A stretch of DNA of 64,000 nt. Source: Microbacterium flavum (GTDB taxonomy: Bacteria > Actinomycetota > Actinomycetes > Actinomycetales > Microbacteriaceae). The translations under genes were made by a program, and so were the position numbers. Positions 18,371 to 27,119 of this stretch are shown in pieces. Position 1 is the stretch's first letter; each line of letters opens with the position of its first letter. A model generated the notes under the pieces. It made no database searches, had not been told where the DNA came from, and saw only the letters and a list, made by a program, of their open reading frames with translations. Location of the stretch: NCBI RefSeq assembly GCF_018717645.1, contig NZ_JAFLHG010000001.1, positions 310,001 through 374,000 on the forward strand. The letters run 5' to 3'.

Positions 18371-19275
18371 TGCTCACTCCTCGTGATCTGGAAGGTGAAG
18401 ACGTTCGTGTCGAAGTGGTTGTAGGCCTCGTAGTCGAGCAGGTCGTAGAGGTCTGCGCGGTGCTGCATCTCCCCGAGCCGCGACGTGAGGTGCCCCTCGT
18501 CGTTCAGAGTATCCAGCGCGCGCCCCGCCGCGCCCATCGCGATCCGCAGGAGCGAGACCGGCCAGATGACGATCTGCACGCCGGCATCCCGCAGCTGCGC
18601 GCTGGAGAAGAGATCGCTCTTGCCGAACTCGGTCATGTTGGCGAGCACCGGGACGTCGACGGCCGCCGCCACGGCCTCGAACTCGCCGAGGTCCCGCATC
18701 GCCTCGGGGAAGATCGCGTCGGCCCCGGCATCGACGAGCGCCTTCGCACGGTCGATCGCCGCTGCGAGTCCCTCGACGGCGCGGATGTCGGTGCGCGCCA
18801 TGATGAGGAAGTTCGGGTCGCGACGCGCGTCGACGGCGGCGCGGATGCGCTTCAGCGCCGTGGACTCGTCGACGACCTGCTTGCCGTCGAGGTGGCCGCA
18901 CCGCTTCGGATTGACCTGGTCCTCGATATGGGCCCCCGCCAGGCCCGCATCCTCGAGGGTCTGGATGGTGCGCGCGACGTTCATGGGCTCGCCGAACCCG
19001 GTGTCGGCATCGATGATGGCCGGCAGCTCGGTCGTGCGGGCGATCTGCTGACCGCGGCCGGCCACCTCGGTGAGAGTCGTGAGGCCGATGTCGGGAAGGC
19101 CGAGGTCGGCCGAGAGCACGGCGCCGGAGATGTAGACGCCCTCGAACCCCTTCTCCTCGATGAGGCGTGCCGACAGCGGGTTGAACGCTCCGGGGAAGCG
19201 CAGCATCTCCCCCGCCGCGAGACGCTCCCTCAGGATGCGCCGCTTCTCGGCGGCCGGCGTCTGTGCGTACAGCAT
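18367..19275 (-). CDS. prpB: Methylisocitrate lyase
   Basis: This 302-residue protein of the isocitrate lyase/PEP mutase family splits 2-methylisocitrate into pyruvate and succinate. Signatures are FPGAFNPLSARLIEEKGFEG, IDADTGFGEPMNVARTI and EDQVNPKRCGHLDGKQVV, the last holding the catalytic KRCGH loop. Length matches PrpB. Its ATG overlaps the prpD stop by one base and its own stop overlaps the prpC start, so translation is coupled through the operon. Confidence 0.97.
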   Translation of the reverse strand: MLYAQTPAAEKRRILRERLAAGEMLRFPGAFNPLSARLIEEKGFEGVYISGAVLSADLGLPDIGLTTLTEVAGRGQQIARTTELPAIIDADTGFGEPMNVARTIQTLEDAGLAGAHIEDQVNPKRCGHLDGKQVVDESTALKRIRAAVDARRDPNFLIMARTDIRAVEGLAAAIDRAKALVDAGADAIFPEAMRDLGEFEAVAAAVDVPVLANMTEFGKSDLFSSAQLRDAGVQIVIWPVSLLRIAMGAAGRALDTLNDEGHLTSRLGEMQHRADLYDLLDYEAYNHFDTNVFTFQITRSEQ

Positions 19276-20816
19276 CAGAACAGCCCCGCGGGCGACGGGA
19301 CCGACGCCAGCACGCCCGACGTCGCGACGATGTTCAGCTCCTGCACCTCGGCGGCGGTGAGATCGGGCAGCCGCTCGGCGAGGGAGAGGAACCGCTCGAT
19401 CTCGGCGGGCTCGAGCACGGGCTCGGCGAGGAGACGGAACTTCGCGACGTAGTTCTCGCGGGTGAACGGACGCGCGCCCAGCGGGTGCGCGTCTGCGACG
19501 GCGATCTCGTCCACGAGGGTGGTGCCGTCGGCGAAGGTGATCTCGACGCGACCGCCGAACGCCTTCTCATCCGGGTCCTCGGAGTGGTAGCGGCGCGTCC
19601 ACTCGGCATCCTCCGCCGTCGTGATCTTGTGCCACAGCGCGACGGTGTCGGGGCGCGCGGCGCGCGCGGGCAGGTAGGAGTCGACGTGGTGCCAGCCGCC
19701 GTCCTGCAGGGCCACCGCGAAGATGTAGGGGATGGAGTGGTCGAGCGTCTCACGAGAGGCCCGCGGGTCGTACTTCTGCGGGTCGTTCGCGCCCGAGCCG
19801 ATCACGTAGTGGGTGTGGTGACTCGTGTGCAGGACGATCGACTCGATCTCCTGGCCGTCCGGCCCCTGAGCCTGTCGAAGGGCGGGCCACGCCCCGTGGA
19901 GCTTGCGCGCCAGGTCGATCCAGGCCTGCGCCTGGTACTCGGCCGAGTGCTCCTTGGTGTACGAGTCGAGGATCGCCCGCTTGGGCTCGCCCGACGCCGG
20001 GAGCGGCACGTCGTACGCGGCATCCTTGCCGTCGAGCATCCAGGCGATCACACCGTCTTCGCCTTCGTAGATCGGCGCCGGCGAGGTCTGTCCGCGCATC
20101 GCCCGGTCGACGGCCTCGACCGCCATCTTCCCGGCGAACGCGGGGGCATGCGCCTTCCAGGTCGAGATCTCGCCCTTGCGAGACTGGCGGGTCGCGGTCG
20201 TCGTGTGCAGCGCCTGCGCGACGGCCTGCTCGATCGTCTCGGCGTCGAGCCCCAGGAGGGTGCCGATCCCGGCGGCGGCGGAGGGCCCGAGGTGGGCGAC
20301 ATGGTCGATCTTGTGCTTGTGGAGGCTGATGGCGCGGACGAGATCCATCTGGATCTCGTAGCCGGTCGCGATGCCGCGGACGAGCGCCGCTCCGTCGGCA
20401 CCCACGTGCTGGGCGACGGCGAGGATCGGCGGGATGTTGTCGCCGGGGTGGGAGTACTCGGCGGCGAGGAAGGTGTCGTGGTAGTCGAGTTCGCGCACGG
20501 CGACGCCGTTCGCCCAGGCTGCCCACTCGGGGCTCGTGAGAGTCTCGGCGGGCTCGCCGAACACGGTCGCGCCGTGTCCGTTGCGCGACACGGGGTGATC
20601 CAGCGCCTGCGCGCGGGCGGCGGTCACGGGCCCGCGGGTGAGGGATGCCGCGGCGACCGACGCGTTGTCGATGACGCGGTTGATGATCATCTCGACGACG
20701 TCGGCGTCGACGGCGACCGGGTCGACGGCGACCTCGGCGATGGCGTGGGCGAGCTGATCCTCGCGAGCGAGGTTCGCGGAGCTCGGGTGCACGCGGACGT
20801 GGTGGGTGACGGTCAT
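19275..20816 (-). CDS. prpD: 2-methylcitrate dehydratase
   Basis: This 513-residue MmgE/PrpD protein dehydrates 2-methylcitrate to 2-methylaconitate. Recognisable segments include [65 protein letters not shown] and [16 protein letters not shown]. Near residue 312 the sequence [11 protein letters not shown] is encoded by an in-frame REP-like element (19864-19882), an insertion not expected from the family core. The start overlaps the GntR gene stop by 4 nt. Gene order matches actinobacterial prpDBC operons. Confidence 0.95.
   Translation of the reverse strand: MTVTHHVRVHPSSANLAREDQLAHAIAEVAVDPVAVDADVVEMIINRVIDNASVAAASLTRGPVTAARAQALDHPVSRNGHGATVFGEPAETLTSPEWAAWANGVAVRELDYHDTFLAAEYSHPGDNIPPILAVAQHVGADGAALVRGIATGYEIQMDLVRAISLHKHKIDHVAHLGPSAAAGIGTLLGLDAETIEQAVAQALHTTTATRQSRKGEISTWKAHAPAFAGKMAVEAVDRAMRGQTSPAPIYEGEDGVIAWMLDGKDAAYDVPLPASGEPKRAILDSYTKEHSAEYQAQAWIDLARKLHGAWPALRQAQGPDGQEIESIVLHTSHHTHYVIGSGANDPQKYDPRASRETLDHSIPYIFAVALQDGGWHHVDSYLPARAARPDTVALWHKITTAEDAEWTRRYHSEDPDEKAFGGRVEITFADGTTLVDEIAVADAHPLGARPFTRENYVAKFRLLAEPVLEPAEIERFLSLAERLPDLTAAEVQELNIVATSGVLASVPSPAGLF
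19864..19882. repeat. REP-like element inside prpD
   Basis: CCCTGAGCCTGTCGAAGGG matches the common REP unit and the units clustered at 6660-6850. In prpD it is read in frame as part of LRQAQGP. The flanks GGCC/CGGGCC extend the imperfect symmetry. Confidence 0.85.
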
Positions 20817-21442
20817 GCGGAGGCCTCCAGGGTGTCGAGGATCGAGGTGAGTGCGTTGTGCAGGTGGACGTGGGTGGCGTGGGCCGCGAGGTCGCCGTCG
20901 CCGGCGCCGATCGCGGCGGCGATGACGCGATGCTCCCCGGCAGAGGCCGCGAGGCGTTCCGGCTTGTCGCGCGCGAGCCGTCGGACCCGGACGAGGTGCG
21001 TTCGCACGTTCCGCAGCGCCGCGGCGAGGTAATCGTTCGCGACCGCGTCGTCGAGTTCGCGGTCGAACCGGGCGATGAGCGCGTAGTACGCGTCGGGGCC
21101 GGCCGCGGCATCCGTGGCGGCGAACTCGTCCGCGAGGGCGCGGAAGACACTCCGGTCGCCGCGTGCGGCCGCCACGCGGGCGGTGCTCTCCTCGAGGGCG
21201 CGGCGCAGTTCGAAGAGGGCGCGGATGTCGTCGACATCGACGGCGGTGACGACCGTGACGCGGGGAGATGCCTGCGCGACGAGGCCGTCCGCACTCAGGC
21301 GGGAGAGCGCTTCGCGCAGCGGCGTCCGGCTCACGCCGAGACGCGCGGACTGCTCGACCTCGCCGAGGACGGCGCCCGGCGCCAGCACGCCGGACTGGAT
21401 CTCCTCCCGCAGCGTGGCGTACGCGCGATCGCTTGCTCGCAC
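20813..21442 (-). CDS. GntR/FCD-family regulator of the prp operon
   Basis: This is a 209-residue FadR-subfamily regulator. The N-terminal winged helix is [20 protein letters not shown] then [23 protein letters not shown]; the all-helical FCD effector domain follows ([41 protein letters not shown]). The start is GTG 21442 behind GGGAGG. It is the first gene of the operon and overlaps prpD by 4 nt, so it likely autoregulates and senses a methylcitrate-cycle intermediate. Two TGTnTACA-type palindromes lie just upstream. Confidence 0.92.
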   Translation of the reverse strand: MRASDRAYATLREEIQSGVLAPGAVLGEVEQSARLGVSRTPLREALSRLSADGLVAQASPRVTVVTAVDVDDIRALFELRRALEESTARVAAARGDRSVFRALADEFAATDAAAGPDAYYALIARFDRELDDAVANDYLAAALRNVRTHLVRVRRLARDKPERLAASAGEHRVIAAAIGAGDGDLAAHATHVHLHNALTSILDTLEASA

Positions 21443-21467
21443 CGGATCCTCCCGTCAGACAGGATCA

Positions 21468-21528
21468 TTGTATACACAACGCCGTGCTGCGGGCCACGAA
21501 GACCCGAGAGAGGCCTTCTGTGTACACA
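21468..21528 (-). promoter_or_regulatory. Two GntR-type operator palindromes upstream of the prp operon
   Basis: TTGTATACACAA at 21468-21479 (perfect core TGTATACA) and the perfect 10-bp palindrome TGTGTACACA at 21519-21528 lie 26 and 77 nt before the regulator start. Sequences of this shape are typical FCD-GntR operators. They also lie 29-90 nt beyond the alanine dehydrogenase stop, so this stretch is the whole prp control region. Confidence 0.65.
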
Positions 21529-21556
21529 GGCGGGGATTCGACCTCCGCCTTCCGCC

Positions 21557-22630
21557 TCAGCCCAGGATGCGGGTGTCGATGACCTCTCCGCCCCGGATCG
21601 ACAGCCCCGCGGCCAGCGACGGATCGGCGGCGAGAGCCTCGTCGACCCCGAGGTCGGCGAGGGCGATCGTGTACCGCAGGGTCGCGTTCGTGAGCGCCAG
21701 CGTGGAGGTCAGCGGCACCGCACCGGGCATGTTGGCCACGGCGTAGTAGATCGCGTCGTGGACGCGGTACGTGGGGGCGGAGTGCGTCGTCGCATGCGTC
21801 CCCTCGAAGCAGCCGCCCTGATCGACGGCGATGTCCACGAGCACCGACCCGGGCCGCATCCGCTCGACCATGTCGAGGGTCACGAGCTTCGGCGCCGCGG
21901 CCCCCGGGATGAGGACCGATCCGACGACGAGGTCGGCGTCCGCGACGAGGTCGGAGATCGTGCGGCGCGACGAGACGCGCGTGTCCACGCGACCACCGAA
22001 CTGCTCGTCGAGCACGCGCAGGCGCGGGATCGAGACGTCCACGATCGTCACGTGCGCGCCGAGACCGACGGCCATCTGCGCCGCATGGGTGCCGGCGACG
22101 CCGCCGCCGATGACGACGACGCGTCCGCGGGGCGTGCCCGGGACGCCGCCGAGGAGGATGCCTCGCCCCCCGGCCGGTCCGAGGAGATGCTCCGCGCCGA
22201 CCTGGACCGACAGGCGGCCCGCGATCTCGCTCATCGGGGCGAGGAGCGGCAGCGACCGGTCGGGCAGCTGAACGGTCTCGTAGGCGATCGCCGTGGTCCC
22301 GGCATCCACAAGCGCCTGCGTCAGCGCCGGGTCCGCCGCGAGGTGGAGGTACGTGAAGAGGGTCAGGTCCGCGCGCAGGTAGCCGTACTCGGCGGCGATG
22401 GGCTCCTTCACCTTGACGAGGAGCTCCGCGGCGTTCCAGACCTCGACCGCGGTGGCGACGATCTCCGCGCCCGCGGCGCGGTAGTCGTCGTCGGAGAATC
22501 CCGACCCCGCACCCGCCCCGCTCTGGATCAGCACGCGGTGCCCGCGCGCGACGAGCTCGTCGACGCCCGTCGGCGTCATGCCGACCCGGCGTTCGCTGTC
22601 CTTGATCTCTGCGGGAACACCGATGATCAT
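21557..22630 (-). CDS. ald: Alanine dehydrogenase
   Basis: This 357-residue enzyme interconverts L-alanine and pyruvate with NAD. Diagnostic segments are MIIGVPAEIKDSERRVGMTP, LVKVKEPIAAEYGYLR, FTYLHLAADPALTQAL, the Rossmann loop VVVIGGGVAGTHAAQMAVGLGA and VDIAVDQGGCFEGTHATTHS. The ATG at 22630 follows GGAGGAG. It is divergent from an Lrp/AsnC regulator, the same arrangement as ald and aldR of mycobacteria, so alanine-responsive activation is likely. Confidence 0.97.
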   Translation of the reverse strand: MIIGVPAEIKDSERRVGMTPTGVDELVARGHRVLIQSGAGAGSGFSDDDYRAAGAEIVATAVEVWNAAELLVKVKEPIAAEYGYLRADLTLFTYLHLAADPALTQALVDAGTTAIAYETVQLPDRSLPLLAPMSEIAGRLSVQVGAEHLLGPAGGRGILLGGVPGTPRGRVVVIGGGVAGTHAAQMAVGLGAHVTIVDVSIPRLRVLDEQFGGRVDTRVSSRRTISDLVADADLVVGSVLIPGAAAPKLVTLDMVERMRPGSVLVDIAVDQGGCFEGTHATTHSAPTYRVHDAIYYAVANMPGAVPLTSTLALTNATLRYTIALADLGVDEALAADPSLAAGLSIRGGEVIDTRILG

Positions 22631-22749
22631 GGGGACTCCTCCGATCGGTCCGCCCTCGGATGGGGCGGCGCGGCGAAAACGATCGCACTCCCGCGAGTCC
22701 GCGACAAGGGCGATCGAAGAATCACCTGAATCGACGGTCCGGATCGAAC

Positions 22750-22755
22750 TAGGAT
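22750..22755 (+). promoter_or_regulatory. Leaderless -10 box of the Lrp gene in the ald/lrp divergent region
   Basis: TAGGAT ends 6 nt before the ATG at 22762 and no ribosome site is present, indicating a leaderless mRNA. The 131-nt divergent region (22631-22761) also holds repeated GATCG/AATCG-containing stretches (near 22679 and 22710-22735) that could be Lrp-type binding sites; I cannot define a consensus from one locus. Confidence 0.5.
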
Positions 22756-22761
22756 CGGCCC

Positions 22762-23235
22762 ATGGCTGCTACAGGCTCCGATCCGTCGATGGATGCGACG
22801 GATCTCCGACTCGTCGACGAGCTGCGCGCCGACGCACGACAGCCCCTCAGCCGGCTGGCCGAGCGGCTCGGGGTGGCCGCATCCACGGTGCACGCGCGGA
22901 TCGCCCGCCTCGTCTCGCGCGGGGTCATCCGCCGCTTCACCGTCGACGTCGATCCCACCGCTCTCGGCTACCGCACGGAGGCGCTCGTCTCGGTGCGGAT
23001 CCGCCCGGGAGCGCGTGCGCAGCTGACGCGGTTCGCCGAGGAGCTGAAGTCCCACCCCGACGTGGCGCAGTACTTCTACGTCGCGGGGGCGGAGGACTTC
23101 GTGATCCACTTCCGCGGGCGCGACAGCGCGGATCTCCGGTCGTTCGTGACCGATCACCTCTCGACCCACTCCATCGTGGCCGCGACCAACACGAGCCTCA
23201 TCTTCGAACGGACCGACGGCCTCCGCGGCGTCTGA
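22762..23235 (+). CDS. Lrp/AsnC-family regulator, probable AldR
   Basis: This is a 157-residue feast/famine regulator. The N-terminal HTH reads LVDELRADARQPLSRLAERL with recognition helix VAASTVHARIARLVSRGVI; the RAM domain follows (VSVRIRPGARAQLTRFAEEL, DVAQYFYVAGAEDFVIHFRGRDSADL). The protein is divergent from ald, as AldR is in mycobacteria, which makes alanine dehydrogenase control its probable role. An internal ATG at MDATDLRL is an alternative start, but the leaderless -10 box favours 22762. Confidence 0.9.
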   Translation: MAATGSDPSMDATDLRLVDELRADARQPLSRLAERLGVAASTVHARIARLVSRGVIRRFTVDVDPTALGYRTEALVSVRIRPGARAQLTRFAEELKSHPDVAQYFYVAGAEDFVIHFRGRDSADLRSFVTDHLSTHSIVAATNTSLIFERTDGLRGV

Positions 23236-23271
23236 CGCGACCCGCGACCGGCGGCGGTGAGGCATCCTGGA

Positions 23272-23294
23272 ACGGTGCGCGCGGCGCGCACCGT
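23272..23294. terminator. 10-bp hairpin between lrp and thiolase
   Basis: ACGGTGCGCG and CGCGCACCGT are perfect arms around CGG, 37 nt after the Lrp gene and 22 nt before the thiolase ATG. It could terminate lrp mRNA or be an operator of the thiolase gene; no T-run follows. Confidence 0.5.
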
Positions 23295-23315
23295 CTGCAC
23301 CGGAGGAGACACACC

Positions 23316-24512
23316 ATGGCCGAGGCCGTCATCGTCGACGTCGTCCGCACCGCGTCCGGACGGGGCAAGATCGGGGGCGCGCTCTCCGGCATCCATCCGG
23401 TGGACCTCCTCAGCACCGTGCTCGAGGCGCTCGTCCGACGTACCGGACTCGACCCCGCTCTCATCGACGACGTCATCGGCGGCTGCGTCGGTCAGGTCGG
23501 CGAGCAGTCCGCGAACATCACCCGTCAGGCGGTTCTGGCCGCGGGGTTCCCCGAACACGTTCCCGCGACCACGATCGACCGGCAGTGCGGGTCGAGCCAG
23601 CAGGCGGCGGCGTTCGCGGCGCAGGCCGTGATCTCCGGCATGCAGGATGTCGTCATCGCGTGCGGTGTCGAGTCCATGAGTCGCGTGCCCCTCGGCTCTC
23701 AGACGCTCGGGCAGGATTTCGCCGGGTCGAAGCTCCGCCGCCGCTACCCCGATGGGCTCGTGAACCAGGGCATCTCCGCCGAACTGATCGCGGCCAGGTG
23801 GGGCCTCTCGCGCGCGCGTCTGGATGACTTCTCCGCGCAGTCGCATGCGCGTGCGGCTACGGCCGAGCAGGCGGGGCTGTTCGCCGACGAGATCGTGCCG
23901 ATCGAGGTCATGGATGCCTCCGGAGCCGCCCGCGCCCACACCGTCGACGAGACCGTGCGACCCACGACGACCGCCGCCGGGCTCGGGGCCCTCGCGGCAT
24001 CCTTCCGCACCGACGCGTACGCGCAGCGGTTCCCGCAGATCGAGTGGGCGATCACGCCGGGGAACTCCTCGCCGCTCACCGACGGCGCCTCCGCAGCCCT
24101 CATCATGTCGGCCGAGAAGGCGAGAGCCCTGGGGCTCAGGCCGCGCGCCCGCTTCGTCTCGTTCGCCGTCGTGGGCGATGACCCGATCCTCATGCTGACC
24201 GGCCCGATCCCGGCGACCGCCAGGATCCTCGCGCGGACGGGCCTGTCGATCGGCGACATCGACGCGTTCGAGGTCAACGAGGCGTTCGCTCCTGTCCCGC
24301 TCGCCTGGCTCGCCGAGACCGGCGCCGATCCCGACCGGCTCAACCCGCGCGGCGGGGCGATCGCCCTCGGCCATGCACTCGGATCCTCGGGGACGCGTCT
24401 GCTCGCGACGCTCGTCAACCAGTTGGAGGCCACCGGCGGCCGGTACGGCCTGCAGACGATGTGCGAGGGCGCCGGCATGGCGAACGCGACCCTCATCGAG
24501 AGGATCGGCTGA
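23316..24512 (+). CDS. Acetyl-CoA C-acyltransferase (thiolase)
   Basis: This 398-residue thiolase cleaves or forms 3-ketoacyl-CoA. The nucleophilic cysteine is in TIDRQCGSSQQAA, the catalytic His in VNEAFAPVPLAW and GGAIALGHALGSSGTRL, and the second Cys in LQTMCEGAGMANAT. The start is ATG 23316 with GGAGGAG 8 nt upstream; the open frame upstream overlaps lrp and is spurious. It stands alone, so beta-oxidation or branched-chain acyl-CoA breakdown cannot be told apart. Confidence 0.96.
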   Translation: MAEAVIVDVVRTASGRGKIGGALSGIHPVDLLSTVLEALVRRTGLDPALIDDVIGGCVGQVGEQSANITRQAVLAAGFPEHVPATTIDRQCGSSQQAAAFAAQAVISGMQDVVIACGVESMSRVPLGSQTLGQDFAGSKLRRRYPDGLVNQGISAELIAARWGLSRARLDDFSAQSHARAATAEQAGLFADEIVPIEVMDASGAARAHTVDETVRPTTTAAGLGALAASFRTDAYAQRFPQIEWAITPGNSSPLTDGASAALIMSAEKARALGLRPRARFVSFAVVGDDPILMLTGPIPATARILARTGLSIGDIDAFEVNEAFAPVPLAWLAETGADPDRLNPRGGAIALGHALGSSGTRLLATLVNQLEATGGRYGLQTMCEGAGMANATLIERIG

Positions 24513-24520
24513 TCCGACTA

Positions 24521-24549
24521 TTCACGAATTTGTGAAATCAGCGTAGAGT
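24521..24549 (+). promoter_or_regulatory. ABC exporter promoter with overlapping palindromic operator
   Basis: TTCACGAATTTGTGAA (24521-24536) has perfect TTCAC/GTGAA arms. TTCACG fits as -35, with a 17-nt spacer to TAGAGT (24544-24549), 7 nt before the ATG at 24557: a leaderless promoter covered by an operator. The MarR-type regulator encoded at the end of the same operon is the natural candidate to bind it. Confidence 0.65.
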
Positions 24550-24556
24550 CACGGCC

Positions 24557-25498
24557 ATGACCTCCGTGATCCAGACGTCGGACCTGCACAAGCACTTCGG
24601 AGCGGCGCGCGCCCTCGACGGCCTCGACCTCACCGTCGGAGAGGGGCAGGTGCACGGATTCCTCGGCCCCAACGGCGCAGGCAAGTCGACGACCCTCCGC
24701 ATCCTGCTCGGACTCGCACGCGCCACGAGCGGTCAGGCACGCGTATTCGGCGTCGAACCGTGGCGGAACGCCGCGAGCCTGCACCGCCGCATCGCCTACG
24801 TCCCCGGCGACGTCACCCTGTGGCCGAACATCTCGGGCGGCGAGACGATCGACCTGCTCAGCCGTCTGCGCGGAGGCGGGCAGGGCCGCGCGTACCGGGA
24901 GTCCGCCGAGCGCCTCATCGCCGCGTTCCAGTTCGATCCGCGCAAACACGGCCGCGCCTACTCGAAAGGCAACCGTCAGAAGGTCGCGCTGATCGCGGCG
25001 TTCGCCGTGCCCGCCGAGCTCTACATCCTCGATGAGCCGACGAGCGGCCTCGATCCGCTCATGGAAGTCGTCTTCCGCGGCGAGATCGCCCGCGTGCGGC
25101 AGGCGGGCGCGACGGTGCTGCTCTCGAGCCATATCCTCTCCGAGGTCGAACTGCTGTGCGAACGCGTCTCGATCATCCGCGCCGGCCGCATCGTCGACGC
25201 CGGCACGCTCACCGAGATGCGCCATCTGACCCGCACCGAGGTGTCGTTCGCCGCCTCCCCCATCGCCACGCTCGCGGCCGCGCAGGCGATCCCCGGCGCG
25301 GCAGATGCGGTCGAGGATGCCGGGAGGGTGAGCGTGACCCTGGCCAGCGACGCCGTTGCGGCCTCCCTCCCCACACTGGGGGCATGGGGAGTGGAGGGGC
25401 TGCGCATCGCCCCGCCCTCGCTCGAGGAGCTGTTCCTGCGGCACTACGGGGACGCCCCCTCGCCCATCTCGGGCACCGGCTCGAAGGTCGGACGATGA
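24557..25498 (+). CDS. ABC exporter ATP-binding protein
   Basis: This is a 313-residue ATPase of the drug/daunorubicin-type exporter family. It has Walker A FLGPNGAGKSTTLRILLG, signature AYSKGNRQKVALIAAFA (S-K-G-N variant of LSGGQ), Walker B ELYILDEPTSGLDP and the switch LLSSHILSEVELLCER. The C-terminal extension after residue 220 (TEVSFAASPIATLAAAQAIP) is typical of ABC-2 exporter ATPases. The stop overlaps the permease start (ATGA). Confidence 0.94.
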   Translation: MTSVIQTSDLHKHFGAARALDGLDLTVGEGQVHGFLGPNGAGKSTTLRILLGLARATSGQARVFGVEPWRNAASLHRRIAYVPGDVTLWPNISGGETIDLLSRLRGGGQGRAYRESAERLIAAFQFDPRKHGRAYSKGNRQKVALIAAFAVPAELYILDEPTSGLDPLMEVVFRGEIARVRQAGATVLLSSHILSEVELLCERVSIIRAGRIVDAGTLTEMRHLTRTEVSFAASPIATLAAAQAIPGAADAVEDAGRVSVTLASDAVAASLPTLGAWGVEGLRIAPPSLEELFLRHYGDAPSPISGTGSKVGR

Positions 25499-27117
25499 GG
25501 GGCACCCTGCTGGCCCTGCTGGGGCAGCGCCTGCGGCGCGATCGGGTGCAGCTCATCCTGTGGATCGGCGGCACCGCTGCGCTCGCCGGCGCCGGGTTCG
25601 CCGGGGTCCAGGGCTCGTACGGGGACGAGCAGGAGCGCACCGCGCTGCTCGCGACCGTCATGGCCAACCCGGTCATCCTGCTCTTCCGCGGCCTGCCCTC
25701 GGGCGCAGGAGAGTCGCAGATGGTCGTCTTCCTCCTGCTGCCGTGGCTGCTGCTGCTCGCGGCGATGATGAGCACGTTCCTGGCCGTGCGCCACACGCGC
25801 AGCGACGAGGAGGACGGGCGGCTCGAGCTGATCTCGGCGACGCCCGCCGCCCGCTGGCTCCCGACGATCGCGACCGTGATCCACGGCGCGGGCGCCAACG
25901 TCGTCCTCGGCGCGCTCGTGGCGGCGGCGTTCCTCGCCAACGGCGCCGCGGCACCGGGTGCGCTCCTCGTCGGAGCCGCGTGCGCTCTCATCGGCATCGC
26001 CTTCCTCGGGGTCGGCCTCGTGGCCGCGCAGCTGATGCCGACCTCGCGCGGGGCGAACTCGCTGTCGACCTGGGTCCTGCTGGGCGCCTTCGTCCTGGCC
26101 GGTATGGGCAACGCCCTCGGCACCCCGAGCGACGATCTGACCCGGATGCAGAGCTCGTGGCTGACATGGCTCTCGCCCTTCGGGTGGGCCGAGAACACGC
26201 GCGCGTTCGATGCGGATGCCGGATGGCCGATCGGACTTCTGGCCCTCACCGCCGCGGTTCTCATCGCCGGCGCCCTCGTGCTGCACGGGCGGCGGGATCT
26301 CGGCGGGGCGTTCATCGCCGAGCGGGCGGGACGCGCCACAGCCCGCCCGCGACTGCGCTCGCACCTGGCGCTCGTGACCAGGCAGGCGACGCCCTCGACC
26401 GTCGGCTGGATCGTCGGCGGGCTGCTCGTCGGGGCGCTTGCGACGGCGCTCGGCGCGGTCGTGGGCGACATCGGGGGCGAGAATCCGACCGTCGCCGCAG
26501 TGCTCCGGAAGCTCGGCGGAGGCGCCGATCTGCAGACGGAGATGGTGGTCGTGTTCTTCACCATGCTCGGCATCCTCGCCGCCTGCGCGGGCGTCCAGAC
26601 CGTCATCCGCGCCCGGCAGGATGAGGCACGGGGCACCGCGGAGATCGTCCTCGCGACCCCGATCGCACGCGTACGCTGGCTGGCCGACTACCTCGTCGTG
26701 GCGCTCGTCGCGCTCACCCTCACCCTCGCGGCCGGAGTCGTCGGCGCGGCGCTCGGCGGACTGTCGGCGCCGAACGCGGGCGCGCTCACCCGGGATGCGC
26801 TCGTCGCCGGCGCGGGTCAGGTGCTGCCCGCGGCCGTGTTCGCGGGGCTCACCGCCCTCGTGTTCGTCCTCGCTCCCCGCCTGACGATCGGGCTCGGCTG
26901 GACGCTCGTCATGCTCGCCGCCCTGGTCGGTCTCTTCGGTCCCCTGGTCGGCATGGACCAGGCGATCGCCGCCGTCTCGCCGTTCGCCTCTGCGCTCACC
27001 CCGACACCGGAGGGCGTCGACGCGGGCGGATTCTGGTGGATCCTCGCGGCCTCCGTCGCCGGTATCATCGTGCCGCTGGCGCTCATGCGGCGCCGCGAAC
27101 TGGCGACGGGAGGATGA
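25495..27117 (+). CDS. ABC-2-type exporter permease (two-unit)
   Basis: This is a 540-residue multi-pass membrane protein with about 12 hydrophobic segments in two similar halves (first MSTFLAVRHTRSDEEDGRLELISATPAARW, second VQTVIRARQDEARGTAEIVLATPIARVRW). The duplicated R-x-x-E-x-x-x-G-x-x-E-x-x-x-A-T-P motif is visible in both, as in tetronasin/polyketide-type exporters. The start at 25495 overlaps the ATPase gene; the longer frame upstream is spurious. With the ATPase it forms an exporter; substrate unknown. Confidence 0.9.
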   Translation: MRGTLLALLGQRLRRDRVQLILWIGGTAALAGAGFAGVQGSYGDEQERTALLATVMANPVILLFRGLPSGAGESQMVVFLLLPWLLLLAAMMSTFLAVRHTRSDEEDGRLELISATPAARWLPTIATVIHGAGANVVLGALVAAAFLANGAAAPGALLVGAACALIGIAFLGVGLVAAQLMPTSRGANSLSTWVLLGAFVLAGMGNALGTPSDDLTRMQSSWLTWLSPFGWAENTRAFDADAGWPIGLLALTAAVLIAGALVLHGRRDLGGAFIAERAGRATARPRLRSHLALVTRQATPSTVGWIVGGLLVGALATALGAVVGDIGGENPTVAAVLRKLGGGADLQTEMVVVFFTMLGILAACAGVQTVIRARQDEARGTAEIVLATPIARVRWLADYLVVALVALTLTLAAGVVGAALGGLSAPNAGALTRDALVAGAGQVLPAAVFAGLTALVFVLAPRLTIGLGWTLVMLAALVGLFGPLVGMDQAIAAVSPFASALTPTPEGVDAGGFWWILAASVAGIIVPLALMRRRELATGG

Positions 27118-27119
27118 CG

